Both the position numbers and the translations under genes were made by a program. This document shows positions 26,809 through 36,354 of a stretch of DNA of 64,000 bases, piece by piece; position 1 is the first letter of the stretch, and each line of letters begins with the position of its first letter. This stretch comes from CAVRXZ01 sp963773035. GTDB lineage: Bacteria; Acidobacteriota; Vicinamibacteria; Vicinamibacterales; CAVVIG01. Location: positions 372,001 to 436,000 of the forward strand of contig CAVYZX010000009.1 of the NCBI GenBank assembly GCA_963773035.1, read 5' to 3'. The notes under the pieces are model-generated. The model saw only the letters and a program-made list of their open reading frames with translations, was not told where the DNA came from and did not search any database.

Positions 26809-27836
26809 GCCTGCCAGTGGATCGACACCAAACCGGCGACGCTCGCATCTGGATCTTCGGCCTCATCTGCCTGGCTGCTGCCATCATCGTCGGAGCGGCG
26901 ATTGCCAGGGCAATTCTCCGGAAAGAGGGCAGCCATGGGCCGAATGCCGTTCAAGCGCGCATTCTGACCTCACCGCCAGCCCGGCCGTACGTGATGTTTC
27001 GAAGCTTGATTCCGGGACCGAGTTGGGGCCGACTCGCTCTGGCACCGCTGGCTTCTTCGGACGGAGCGCGTTACCTCACGGCATTGACATGCGAGCGCGT
27101 GCATTTCGCCGCAGATCGTGGCGTGTGCCTAACTGCGGAGACCGCGCTCGTGCCGACCTACACCGCACGGCTTTTCAACGAGCACTTCGAGCCGCTTTCG
27201 ACGATTCCACTCACAGGACCACCAAGTCGGGCCCGGATGTCACCAAATGGTCGATGGGCCGCCGTCACCGTGTTCGAGCAAGGACACTCCTACGCGGACG
27301 CGGGGTTTTCAACCCGCACGACGTTGATCGACACGACGGCCGGTAAATCGGTCGCGGACCTCGAACAGTTGGCCGTTACTCGAGACGGCCAGCGATTTCA
27401 CCGTCCGGATTTCAATTTCTGGGGCGTGACATTTGCGCGCGACAACGATCGATTCTTTGCGACGTTGAGCTCGGCTGGTGCGTTCTATCTGATCGAGGGC
27501 AGCGTAGGAGGCCGCCAGGCTCGGGTCATTTCCACGGGTGTCGAATGCCCATCGCTTTCACCCGACAATACCCGGATCGCGTTCAAGAAGCGGGTCCCCC
27601 GGGGAGTCGGATGGGAGTGGGAACTTTGGGTGCTCGATCTGGCGACGATGTCGCAGACTCCTCTGGCTGGCGAGACGCGGAGCATCGACGATCAGGTGGA
27701 ATGGCTCGACGACAACCACATTACCTACGAGTTTCCGTCGACCGACGGCAACAACATCTGGCGGGTCGCGACTGCCGGAACCTCTCCCGGGGATAAGTTC
27801 GTGGTCGAGGCGTGGTCGCCGGCCGTCGTTAGATAA
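26805..27836 (+). CDS. Membrane-anchored TolB/PD40-like propeller protein
   Basis: 343 residues with a GTG start overlapping the MFS stop. One membrane segment near 15-37 (IWIFGLICLAAAIIVGAAI) and a periplasmic body with propeller-like blades: RARMSPNGRWAAVTVF, FWGVTFARDNDRFFATL, VECPSLSPDNTRIAFKKR, WELWVLDLATMSQTPL. The folding prediction is a six- or seven-blade propeller. Coupling to the MFS gene suggests an accessory role for the transporter; inference only. Confidence 0.7.
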   Translation: MSLPVDRHQTGDARIWIFGLICLAAAIIVGAAIARAILRKEGSHGPNAVQARILTSPPARPYVMFRSLIPGPSWGRLALAPLASSDGARYLTALTCERVHFAADRGVCLTAETALVPTYTARLFNEHFEPLSTIPLTGPPSRARMSPNGRWAAVTVFEQGHSYADAGFSTRTTLIDTTAGKSVADLEQLAVTRDGQRFHRPDFNFWGVTFARDNDRFFATLSSAGAFYLIEGSVGGRQARVISTGVECPSLSPDNTRIAFKKRVPRGVGWEWELWVLDLATMSQTPLAGETRSIDDQVEWLDDNHITYEFPSTDGNNIWRVATAGTSPGDKFVVEAWSPAVVR

Positions 27837-27844
27837 CGAAACAA

Positions 27845-28018
27845 TCGTGCATCGTGCATCGTGCACGTGATGCACCGTGCCGGTGCAACGTGCAGGGCGC
27901 AGCGTGCCACTGCAACGTGCAATGCGCAGCATACCCAGTGCGATGCGGCACCTTGCACGGCGCAGGTAGCACCCTGCACGAGCACAATGCACCTGGCACC
28001 TTGCACGATGCACGACAC
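27845..28018. repeat. Large imperfect palindrome made of GTGCAACGTGCA-type words
   Basis: The left part repeats ATCGTGC three times, then GTGCACGTGATGCACCGTGC and GGTGCAACGTGCAGGG; the right part carries the complements (ACCTTGCACGGCGCAGGTAG, CACCTGGCACCTTGCACGAT). The two halves pair over most of about 170 bases. It fills the space between the convergent propeller and TonB-receptor genes. Confidence 0.8.
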
Positions 28019-28024
28019 AGCTCT

Positions 28025-30241
28025 TTATGGGAATACGATTTGAAGGCCTCCACGAATGGCAAACGGAAGGCCGATCGTGCGCGCTGGCGTGCGGCCGACA
28101 TCGTAGTCGTTGTTGAACACGTTCTCGATGGCGACGAATACATTCACGCGATTGGCCAGCGTTCGACTTCCCATCAGGTCGAGAACGGTCGCGCGCCGGA
28201 GAAGCAGGGTGTTGAGGTCGTCTTCGTATTGAGGACCGGTCACTCGGAGCTGTCCCGATGCCAGCCAAATCGCGTTGTCGTACCGCACGTTGAGTCCCAC
28301 GTTGTAATCTGCGATCTGTGGCGGGTGATAGTCTCTGAGGCTGGTGTCGCCCTTGAATCGTGAGTCGATGAGGGCGGTCATGGCACCAACCGACATCGAA
28401 TGCGGCAGTCGAAAATCCGCTTCCAGCTCGACCCCGGCCGAGCGCAGCTTGTCCGCGTTCTGACGCTGGCGGATGTTCAGTGAGGGCGACGTCGCGAGCG
28501 TGACGTTGACGATGCTGTCGTCGAGGATGTTCCAGAATCCCGTCGCTCGCGCCGAGACTCGCCCGCGGCTGAACAACAGGCCGCCCTCGACCGCTTTCAG
28601 CCGCTCCGGCGTCAGCGCTTCATTCGGATTGGTTACTGTGTTGCCGACGCGAAACCCTCGATAGAGCTCGTTCAGCGTCGGTGCGCGAAACCCTCCGTAG
28701 GCCGAGCCCCGAATCGACGCGCCCGTGTCCCCAAGGCGATAGACGAGCGAGACACGTGGGCTGAACGATCCCGCCGTTTGCGCACTCGACGTGGTCTGCG
28801 ATTCCGAGCGCCAGCCGTCGCCGCGTACGCCGGCAACCAGCGTCAGTTGATCGCTCGGCTGGAACGTCGCGCGGACGAAAGCGGAGCCGAGGCTCTGGTT
28901 GCCTCCAGACTCGGCCGTTCCGATCAATCGACCGTCGTCGAACCGAATCTCGTTCGAGCTGCCGTCGATGAACCGGCCCTCGCCCCCGACGAGCAGCGTC
29001 CGGCGCGACCACGTCTTGGTCCATTGGGTCGCGACGCCGACGACGTCGGTTGGCACTCGATCGATTCGATCGAGCTCCTCGCTGGCGCGTGGCGGCTCTG
29101 TGGAGATGACCGAGAACGTCTGATCGTGCGTCTGACCGATCCGGAAGACGCGGGTCGACAGAAAACCGCCGGCGACCTCGCCTCCGACTTCGCCCGATAT
29201 CTGATTGGCGTTCGTGTCGTTCACCTGCAGTGGCGTGCCGTTCTTGCGGTCCTCCGCGAAAATCGTCGCGCGACTGTCGAAACGCCAGCCGCTCGTTCCG
29301 CGATAGCCGAGCACGCCGAAGGCCGAGCTGTGAGTGGAACCAGCCGGGGTATCGACGGGACCCCGTTCGTCTTCTGCGACCATGATGTAGCCGTCGGTCG
29401 TGAACCACTCACCCGCGCCGCTGAACGTCCAGCCACCGCGCTGCGATCCGACGAAGGCCGAAGCCCGCCCCGTTCCCATGTTGCCGCCTTCGAGGAGCAC
29501 CCGCCCCGATCGGCGGCTCGGTCGGACCGTGAGGATTTGGACGACGCCGCCAACGGCATCGGCCCCATACAAATCACTCCCACCGCCGCGGAGGACTTCG
29601 ACACGATCGATCGCCGATTGTGGTACCTTGTCCCAGTACACCCATCCGGCGAACGGATCGTTGAGCGGCACGCCGTCGGCGAGCACGATCGACCGGCTCG
29701 AGCCCGATCCGCCGAGCCCCCGCAGCGTCAGGCTTTGTGAGCCGGGATTCGAAACCCGCGACGAGCTGCGGCGATTCAGCGCAAATCCCGGCACCATTTT
29801 CAGCATGTCGTCGATTGTCGCCGCGGCCCGCGTCTGCAGCGCCGGCGACCAGAACACTGTCATGGTTACGTTCGGGTCTGCTTGCGCCATCTGTGTACGC
29901 GAGGAAGTGACCTGGATCTCTTCGAAGAAAGGAGCTGGTTTCAGCGTGACTTCGAGCCTGCGGTCTTCGTGGCTTTCCAGAGCCACCGAGGCCGGTGCGA
30001 ATCCAGGTGCGGTGACGGTGAGAACGACGTCGGCAACGTCGGTGTTCAGCTCGAGGGTCCCGTCAAGGCCGGTACGTCCTTCCCACACCGAACGGCCCAG
30101 GAGTTCCAGGCGTACGGTGGCGTTCGGGACGGCCTTTCCTTCAGGATCAACGACGACCAGCGAAATCGGTCGCGGCGCCTGGCTAAAGGTCGTGGCATTA
30201 AAGAGATTCAGCGCAAGGACGACAAGTAGAGCAGTTCTCAT
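28025..30241 (-). CDS. TonB-dependent receptor with carboxypeptidase-regulatory N-domain (BtuB-like)
   Basis: 738 residues from ATG 30241 (signal MRTALLVVLALNLFNATTFS). Residues 25-105 form a CarboxypepD_reg domain (VVDPEGKAVPNATVRLELLG). The plug domain carries TIDDMLKMVPGFALNRR, SLTLRGLGGSGSSRSIVLAD and VEVLRGGGSDLYGADAVGG; the barrel ends AIRGGLQIVF with a terminal aromatic-type strand. Plug motifs resemble cobalamin/siderophore receptors. It imports a bulky ligand across the outer membrane using TonB energy. The gene is intact, unlike the other receptor at 56-59 kb. A longer in-frame start has no signal peptide. Confidence 0.9.
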   Translation of the reverse strand: MRTALLVVLALNLFNATTFSQAPRPISLVVVDPEGKAVPNATVRLELLGRSVWEGRTGLDGTLELNTDVADVVLTVTAPGFAPASVALESHEDRRLEVTLKPAPFFEEIQVTSSRTQMAQADPNVTMTVFWSPALQTRAAATIDDMLKMVPGFALNRRSSSRVSNPGSQSLTLRGLGGSGSSRSIVLADGVPLNDPFAGWVYWDKVPQSAIDRVEVLRGGGSDLYGADAVGGVVQILTVRPSRRSGRVLLEGGNMGTGRASAFVGSQRGGWTFSGAGEWFTTDGYIMVAEDERGPVDTPAGSTHSSAFGVLGYRGTSGWRFDSRATIFAEDRKNGTPLQVNDTNANQISGEVGGEVAGGFLSTRVFRIGQTHDQTFSVISTEPPRASEELDRIDRVPTDVVGVATQWTKTWSRRTLLVGGEGRFIDGSSNEIRFDDGRLIGTAESGGNQSLGSAFVRATFQPSDQLTLVAGVRGDGWRSESQTTSSAQTAGSFSPRVSLVYRLGDTGASIRGSAYGGFRAPTLNELYRGFRVGNTVTNPNEALTPERLKAVEGGLLFSRGRVSARATGFWNILDDSIVNVTLATSPSLNIRQRQNADKLRSAGVELEADFRLPHSMSVGAMTALIDSRFKGDTSLRDYHPPQIADYNVGLNVRYDNAIWLASGQLRVTGPQYEDDLNTLLLRRATVLDLMGSRTLANRVNVFVAIENVFNNDYDVGRTPARTIGLPFAIRGGLQIVFP

Positions 30242-30487
30242 TTTGGCGAAGAGGGCTCTGTTCGCGCTTATCGGCACGGGGCTGTCCCGAGGACAGCCGG
30301 TTCCGGCCACGGCCCGAGCGGGACTTACCCGGCGCCTGGAGGCCGAGGCCACCACTTGGTTAATAAAACGCGTTACAAGCGTCCATCGAACACGTTAGGA
30401 GAAGAAGGATCGGCCTGGTGTATAGTGCCAATTTGTAAACACCTTGTAACTCCGGTGCCAGCGGGTCGGCCCTGAGGTATTGCGGAA
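30242..30487. promoter_or_regulatory. Divergent region between TonB receptor and STAS-DUF4956 gene
   Basis: Two divergent genes share this 246-base gap. The receptor side is GC-rich with a hairpin GGCTGTCCTCGGGACAGCC (30282-30300 on the plus-strand complement), consistent with a structured leader. The right side is AT-richer (GTGTATAGTGCC near 30418) and could be a promoter for the plus-strand operon. I could not match a known riboswitch. Confidence 0.45.
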
Positions 30488-31618
30488 ATGTCTGCCATGT
30501 CCGCGTCGAAGGGGCGTAGTAGCGACCGGCTCGTGCTGGCGCCGCACGAACCGCTGCTGGCCGGCGGTGCCGCCGAGGCGCTCGAACGCCAGATTCAGCA
30601 GCTCTTTCGAAACGGCCACCATCAGCTCGTGATCGACCTGAGCGGCGTGCCCGGCATCGATAGCGCGGGTATTCGGGCCCTCGTGCGCGGTCACACATCG
30701 GCGCTCAGACTTGGAGGCCGTCTGCGACTGGCGGCACTGTCACCGGAAGTCGAACGCGTCCTCGAGATCTCGCACTTGTTGCCGGTGTTCGAGATCCACG
30801 AAACGACCGACGCCGCTCGTTTCGCGTCGTGGCCATGGCGAACGATTTGGATTTCGGCGGCAGGCGCCGTCTTGTGCACGGCGTTGGTCTGGGGCGGTTT
30901 GAAGTGGCCGATGGAATTGGCTGGTTTTGGTGGAGTGGCCGACACGTTCAACGCCGCCGTCTCTGGAAAGAACGGCCGCGTGACATCGCGTCCCACGTTC
31001 CAGCCGTTCATCGAGTTGCTAAAGCTCGTCGCCTCGACACTGATTGGATTACTAGTGACAGCGATTCATCAACCGCGCGATCGGTCGTCCTCGATGGAGC
31101 AGGCTCAGACCTTGCTCTGTGTGTCGGGCACGATGATGATGATCATCATCGGCGACTCGCTCGTGCGCGCGTTTGGCATTGCGGGCGCCGCAGGAATTAT
31201 CCGCTTCCGGACGCCGGTCGACGATCCCAAAGACGTCACCATTCTCTTTCTGCTCATGGGTCTCGGCATGTCGGTCGGAATTGGCGCCTTCGCGGTTGCC
31301 GGACTGGGGACGGGATTCCTCTGCACGGTGCTTCTGCTGCTCCACCGGACATCGGCGCGGCGGGCGCGAGTCATGTCGGTGGAAATTCTCGCCGGCGGGC
31401 GACAGTTCCCGACGTCGCACGTCGAGGGTGTCTTCGCGCGCAATCAGATCGTCTTCGAGCCGCGCGAAATCTCGACGGCCGACGACGTGACCGTGAAGTA
31501 TCACACCTGGCTGGACCCACGAACCTCGTTGGATGATCTGAGCCTCCAGTTAATGGGCGGTGGGACCGAGGTCAAGTCCGTGACCTGGGAGCACCCCAAG
31601 CAGCGGGAGCGTACATGA
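30488..31618 (+). CDS. STAS domain fused to DUF4956 membrane domain
   Basis: 376 residues. Residues 15-110 are a STAS domain with VIDLSGVPGIDSAGIRALV, Ser59 being in the usual phosphorylatable position. Residues 118-138 form a membrane segment, and 170-320 a DUF4956-type domain (SMEQAQTLLCVSGTMMMIII, FGIAGAAGIIRFRTPVDDPK, FLLMGLGMSVGIGAFAVAGL). DUF4956 proteins are known neighbours of CotH and VTC polyphosphate-polymerase genes; a CotH gene is 3 kb downstream. The N-terminal STAS fusion is unusual in my experience. Its stop overlaps the PLD-like start by 4 bases (ATGA). Confidence 0.82.
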   Translation: MSAMSASKGRSSDRLVLAPHEPLLAGGAAEALERQIQQLFRNGHHQLVIDLSGVPGIDSAGIRALVRGHTSALRLGGRLRLAALSPEVERVLEISHLLPVFEIHETTDAARFASWPWRTIWISAAGAVLCTALVWGGLKWPMELAGFGGVADTFNAAVSGKNGRVTSRPTFQPFIELLKLVASTLIGLLVTAIHQPRDRSSSMEQAQTLLCVSGTMMMIIIGDSLVRAFGIAGAAGIIRFRTPVDDPKDVTILFLLMGLGMSVGIGAFAVAGLGTGFLCTVLLLLHRTSARRARVMSVEILAGGRQFPTSHVEGVFARNQIVFEPREISTADDVTVKYHTWLDPRTSLDDLSLQLMGGGTEVKSVTWEHPKQRERT

Positions 31619-32502
31619 CGCGATCGTCCCGGCGGACGGCAGAGACCGACCGTGTGGTTACCTCCTTGACCGATCGGCGAAATACGATTCTACAGACCAT
31701 TCGAGGTGCTGAGCGTCGGCTCTCGCTGTCGTTGTTTCGCTGCAACGACAAAGAGATCTTTGCGGAGCTGGCTGGTGCGGTCGAGCGCGGCGTCGAAGTT
31801 GAGGTTCTCACCACAGCCCGAGCCAAGGGTGGCCGGAAACGCCTCGAGAAGCTCTGGAAACGGCTGGAGCGGACCGGCGCGGCGGTCCACGCGTACACCG
31901 ATCCGGTCGTGAAATACCACGCGAAGTATCTGGTGGCAGACGACGGTCCGGCGATTGTGGCGTCGCTCAACTTCACCAAGAAATGCTTCAACCGCACCTG
32001 CGATGCTCTCGTCGTCACTCACGATCCGGAAGTCGTGGCTGGATTGCGCCTGCTGATGGCCGGCGACCGGGAAGGACAACGAGTGCCCGACACCTTGAGC
32101 CCGAGGCTGATCATCGGTCCTGAGCTCGCCCGCCAGCAGCTGACTGCCCTGATCGAACATGCACGGTCGACGATCCGCGTAATCGACGCGAAAGTGTCGG
32201 ACCCCGATTTGGTCACGCGGCTCAACGAGCGGCGCGCTGAAGGAGTGGCGGTCGAGATTGTGGGTGCCAAGCTATTGGGGAATCTGAAGTCGCACGGAAA
32301 AATCATGTTAGTAGACGACGAAATCGCCGTTGTAGGGAGCGTGGCCCTGGCTGCGCTGAGCTTGGATTTCCGCCGCGAGGTGGCGATCACGGTAGACGAC
32401 CCCGCGGCGGTAGGCGAAATCGAGCAATTGTTCAAGACCATCGCCGCCACATCGGCAGTCCCCGTAGCGGCTGGCGATATGCCGAGCGTGTCGCCGTGTT
32501 GA
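31615..32502 (+). CDS. Phospholipase D-like protein
   Basis: 295 residues with two HxKx4D motifs, His102-Lys104-Asp109 (YHAKYLVADD) and His227-Lys229-Asp234 (SHGKIMLVDDE), each followed by a variant of the GS/LN turn (ASLNFTKK, VGSVALAA). This is the PLD superfamily (cardiolipin synthase, nucleases, phosphodiesterases). There is no signal peptide, so it is probably cytoplasmic or membrane-peripheral. It is overlapped at both ends, by ATGA with the STAS-DUF4956 gene and TGATG with the porin gene, so the three are tightly coupled. Substrate unknown. Confidence 0.85.
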   Translation: MTRSSRRTAETDRVVTSLTDRRNTILQTIRGAERRLSLSLFRCNDKEIFAELAGAVERGVEVEVLTTARAKGGRKRLEKLWKRLERTGAAVHAYTDPVVKYHAKYLVADDGPAIVASLNFTKKCFNRTCDALVVTHDPEVVAGLRLLMAGDREGQRVPDTLSPRLIIGPELARQQLTALIEHARSTIRVIDAKVSDPDLVTRLNERRAEGVAVEIVGAKLLGNLKSHGKIMLVDDEIAVVGSVALAALSLDFRREVAITVDDPAAVGEIEQLFKTIAATSAVPVAAGDMPSVSPC

Positions 32503-33975
32503 TGCCCGCCCTGGCGGCGGCCTTGCTCCTTTCTGGCGCCGGGCAAGGCAGCAGCTCTGTCACCGGTCCTGTCCCCAATTGCATGGCGGAGAGTTCCAGC
32601 CCTGCGCAGGCGGCCCCAAAGACCAAGAAGCCAAAACAGAAGAAGAACAAGACGCCGAAGGGCGACGTGCTGGCGCCGGATGAGAAGGAAGATCTCGACC
32701 AGCCCACGGAGACCGATCAGCCCGGCTTCCGCTTCGTCTGGAAGCAGCATCCGTCAATCCGATACGGCTCGGCGTTCCGCATGGACTTCCAGGCCAAGTT
32801 TCAGGTGGACGCGTACGATTCCTACGACGGCGCCCAGGGCGCCCTGGCTTGCGACGACACACTCGCTTCCTTCCAGCTGTACGTGGGAGTTGCATCGTAG
32901 CCGCATTGGCATCCAAGGCCACCTTTTCAAAGAGATCGAATACGAGGTCGAGCGCGAGCTGCAAGAGCACGAGCTGACTGAGGAGGAAGTGCTCGAGGGG
33001 TTGGCACCAGAACAAGTGTGGAAAGACGTGTTCGTGAACGTTAGGTACATCAGGAACGCTCAGGTGCAGGTGGGTCGCTTCAAAATCCCGTTCGGGCTCG
33101 ATCAGTTGATCGGAGTGAGCCAGAACGATTTCGTCTATCGCTCGCTTGGCGCCATCTACCTGGCTCCAGCGCGCGATACCGGCGTGATGGTCCACGGTCG
33201 CTTTTTCAAGCGCGGCCTGAACTACTGGGTTGGCGGGTTCCGACACGATGGGGATAATGCGAGGTCGAAGAGAATCGAGGGCGGTGACGAAACGTTCGCG
33301 GCTCGAGTGACTGGTCTTCCTTTCCGGAAGCTGAGTCCCAAAACGCTCGGTGGCTTGGAGCTCGGAACGGCCGTCTCGTTCACCAAGCTGTCAGACGACT
33401 CGTTCAGGCCGAATGGGCTTCGCGGACGGACAATCCTCACGCAGGACACGTTTTACAACTCGGTCTACGTGAAGGGGGATCGGCAGCGCTTTGAAGCCGA
33501 CGTTGACTGGACGATTGGCCCGGCCTCGGCGCGCGCCGAGTACACACACGTCAGCGACAGCCGGACAGACCAGGGACTCGGGAATCAAACGCTTCCCGAC
33601 GCACGGGCGCAATCCTGGTATGTGGCTGGCACCTGGGTGGTCACGGGCGAGCGAAAACGCCGACCCGTCAAGGCGGCCAATCCGCTGCCGGGCGGCGGTT
33701 TCGGCGCCGTCGAAGTGGCGGCGCGCTACGAGCGGCTCTGGTTCGACAGTGTCGGCACGACGGATGACAGTCTCGCGTTTCGAAATCCACGTGCGGAAAA
33801 CATTCTGTTAACAGGCGACAAGGCCTTCACGATTGGCGTGAACTGGACGGTGAACCGCTGGGTGAAAGTGCAGTTCAACGGGATCCGGCAACAAGTCGAG
33901 GATCTGGAACGCAATCCAATCCCGGATGGCGGCGCGTTCTGGAGTCGAGTTCTTCGATTCCAATTCTTGCTGTAG
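32502..33975 (+). CDS. Phosphate-selective porin O/P-like protein, one frameshift
   Basis: ATG 32502 overlaps the PLD-like stop. Signal region PALAAALLLSGAG, a Lys/Pro-rich linker (KTKKPKQKKNKTPKG), then PSIRYGSAFRMDFQAKFQVD. Near 32880 one extra base shifts the frame; the second frame continues HRSRIGIQGHLFKEIEYEVE, NAQVQVGRFKIPFGLDQLIG and ends in an aromatic-rich strand FWSRVLRFQFLL. The pattern RVQVGRFKIPFG is typical of phosphate-selective porins (OprO/OprP type). Being coupled to a PLD-like gene and a DUF4956 gene suggests movement of phosphate or a phosphorylated compound; inference. Confidence 0.78.
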
Positions 33976-33985
33976 CGGTGCACAG

Positions 33986-34504
33986 ATGAACCGCCGAGAT
34001 CGCCGAGCGCGCAGAGAAAAACTCTTCGCCGAGATTTCGAAGCTGGCTCGAACGCTCCTCGCCATGCTCGCAGTCGCGGCCATGCCTGCCTGTGCCGGCG
34101 GGGATGGCGGATCATCAAGCCCCTCCCAACCCACGCCGCCGTCGGCGGGACAATCAAGTCTGTCCGGTGCATGGACAGGTTCCGCCTCGGATTCGTCCGG
34201 TTCGGGTGTCTTGTCGTGGCAGCTCAATGAAAGCGGCACGTCGTTTTCCGGTTCGGCGACCATCAGTGATACGAGGACCGGCATCAACGGGCGCGGTTCC
34301 ATCTCGGGCACAGTTTCAGGCGCGTCGATCACGTTTTCAGTCAGTATTCCTGCCGGCGGATTCGACAGTCCGTTTGGGTCCTGCTCCGCCAATATCTCGG
34401 GTACGGGCCAGGCCAGCTCGTCGTCCATCACTGGAACCTACAGCGGCTCGAACTCGTGCAGCGGCGACCTCGGATCCGGACAGTTTACGGTGACCAAGCC
34501 ATGA
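33986..34504 (+). CDS. Ser/Gly-rich lipoprotein
   Basis: 172 residues from ATG 33986, 10 bases after the porin stop. A basic N-terminus is followed by a hydrophobic core (TLLAMLAVAAMPAC) with a lipobox ending at Cys. The mature part is rich in Ser, Gly and Thr with alternating beta-like pattern (GTSFSGSATISDTRTG, GSISGTVSGASITFSVS), suggesting a beta-sandwich exposed at the surface. No named family is recognised. Its stop overlaps the CotH start (ATGA), so it belongs to the same operon. Confidence 0.75.
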   Translation: MNRRDRRARREKLFAEISKLARTLLAMLAVAAMPACAGGDGGSSSPSQPTPPSAGQSSLSGAWTGSASDSSGSGVLSWQLNESGTSFSGSATISDTRTGINGRGSISGTVSGASITFSVSIPAGGFDSPFGSCSANISGTGQASSSSITGTYSGSNSCSGDLGSGQFTVTKP

Positions 34505-35777
34505 AGCTCCTTGCGATTTTGACGCTCGTTGTCGCCGCGACGGCCGGAGCCGTGGTTGACGGCCAAGTACGTCGGCAAGTGTTCGGTGTCACGCCGACGC
34601 CGCAGACAGGTTCCAACGCTGACGCGTTCTTCGACGACACGGTCCTCCATGAGGTCCGGCTGACAATCAATTCGAGAGACTGGCAGTCACTGAAGGACAA
34701 CTACCTCGACAACACGTACTACCCCTGCGATCTCAGCTGGCAGGGCCACGTGGTGCGAAATATAGGGATTCGGTCGCGCGGGACGGGCAGCCGGAGCGGG
34801 ATCAAACCGGGCCTGCGCGTGGACTTCGATCGATATGTCACCGATCAGAAGTTCCTCGGACTGAAGTCGTTCGTGTTGCGGAACAACACGCAGGACGCCT
34901 CGAACATGCACGAACGGCTGAGCATGCTCCTCTTCCACAAGATGAACCTGCTCGCGCCGCGCTTCGCGCACACGAAGCTCTACATCAACAACCAGTATGT
35001 GGGCCTGTACGGCATCGTGGAATCAGCTGACAAGCCGTTCCTGAAGCGAACGCTCGACGAAGACGATGGCTATCTCTACAAGTACGACTATCCGACCGAC
35101 GGCACGCCGTACTTCTTCCAGGACAAGGGGTCGGATCCAGCCGCCTACGTTCCCCTGCCGTTCAAGCCGGAGACGCACGAAGCGGATTCACGGCCGGAGG
35201 TCATCGCGCAGTGGATTCAAACGGTCAATCAGATCGAGCAATGCGGCCTTTCGAGCGGCGGTGGATCCCTATATCGATTTCGCGAAGTTCCTTCAGCACC
35301 TCGCCGTTGAGACCTTCGTCGCCGAGACCGACGGGTTCATCGGGGACTACGGAATGAACAACTTCTATATGTATCGTTACGTGAACCAGAACCGGTTTAC
35401 GTTGATTGGCTGGGACAAAAGCGAAGCCTTCAAAGGCGGACACGACGCGGTCGATTTGGCAGAACATTCGCAACACGCCGACGGACCGGCAGAACCGGCT
35501 TGTGGCGCGGACCCTCGCATACCGCGACATGTACGACTATTTTCTGGACCAGCTGCTGGAGTGTGTGAGGCTAGCCAGCGAACCAACCGAAGGCGACAGC
35601 CGCGGCTGGCTCGAGCGCGAGATCGAACGTGAGTACCAACAGATTCGCGATGCGGCCATTGCCGATCCAGACAAGCCGTACACGGCCGACGACTTCGAAA
35701 ACGCGGTCAACGCATTGAGAGACTTTGCCAGAAACCGCGGCAACTGGGTGACCCAGGAAGTCAATTCTTCTCGGTAG
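34501..35777 (+). CDS. CotH kinase family protein, two frameshifts
   Basis: ATG 34501 followed by a signal (LLAILTLVVAATAGAVV). Frame one to about 35236 holds CotH features: LHEVRLTINSRDWQSLKDNY, IGIRSRGTGSRSG, GLKSFVLRNNTQDASNMHER and KLYINNQYVGLYGIVES. After one extra base, frame two gives DPYIDFAKFLQHLAVETF and NNFYMYR, RFTLIGWDKSEAF; after another extra base near 35448, frame three gives QNIRNTPTDRQNRLVARTL and the C-terminus. CotH proteins are atypical secreted protein kinases that phosphorylate other surface proteins. The co-transcribed lipoprotein just upstream is a natural candidate substrate; inference. Confidence 0.82.
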
Positions 35778-35787
35778 GATCACGAAG

Positions 35788-36354
35788 CTATTTGTTGTTC
35801 TTCCGCTTTTTGAGTCTAGCTCGTGTTCGCGCGACGAGTTGCTGCCTCGTGAAGCCGAGGACGCGTCCCGACAACTGGTCGCACGCGAATTCGACGAAGC
35901 CGATCATCCGGGCGTGAGATCGCGGCCCGTGGTCGTGAACATGGCGCCGGGCTGCCGGCGTCGGCGCGAAGCTGAAGAGACTGGTGAGCCATCCTCCGGT
36001 GAGACCGGCTGCACGGCCGAATGCAATAGCCGTCTCGACATACGGAGCCGCGACCACGGTTTTGCCTTCGGCAAGAGTCGGCTCGATTTCCCAGCGCAGC
36101 CGGAAGGCCAGATCCGCCGCATACAGAAGCAGCATTGTACGGGCAGAGGGCAATCCGGCATCCGCTTCGGCGATCACCAGCTGTTCGAAGAGTCCTGACG
36201 CGTCCCACCAGCTGATGCCACCGCGCTGCCGGCCGGCGGCGGCAAGTGCCTGTCGGGCGGCTTTGGCAACGGCCGCGGCATCGGCCCCATCCACTGCGAT
36301 GAGCTTGGCCCGCGACCGTCTCAAGGTTGTGCGCCACCCACGAGCGACAGCCAT
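35788..36354 (-). CDS. Thymidylate-kinase-like protein with degenerate P-loop
   Basis: 188 residues from ATG 36354, overlapping the end of the preceding kinase gene by 34 bases. It begins with LIAVDGADAAAVAKAARQAL, which has the layout of a P-loop (GxDGxGKT) but lacks the GK. Later TMLLLYAADLAFRLRWEIEP and GKTVVAAPYVETAIAFGRAAG match the helix and DRY-type region of TMP kinases in a changed form. It is probably a catalytically inactive or altered partner of the upstream kinase. It faces the CotH gene convergently, with stops 10 bases apart. Confidence 0.66.
   Translation of the reverse strand: MAVARGWRTTLRRSRAKLIAVDGADAAAVAKAARQALAAAGRQRGGISWWDASGLFEQLVIAEADAGLPSARTMLLLYAADLAFRLRWEIEPTLAEGKTVVAAPYVETAIAFGRAAGLTGGWLTSLFSFAPTPAARRHVHDHGPRSHARMIGFVEFACDQLSGRVLGFTRQQLVARTRARLKKRKNNK

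Noticed and set aside
30242..30430. Possible cobalamin riboswitch upstream of the BtuB-like receptor
   Set aside because: The leader is GC-rich and structured, but I cannot find the B12-box GCCACTG or the other conserved blocks in order, so a named riboswitch is not supported.
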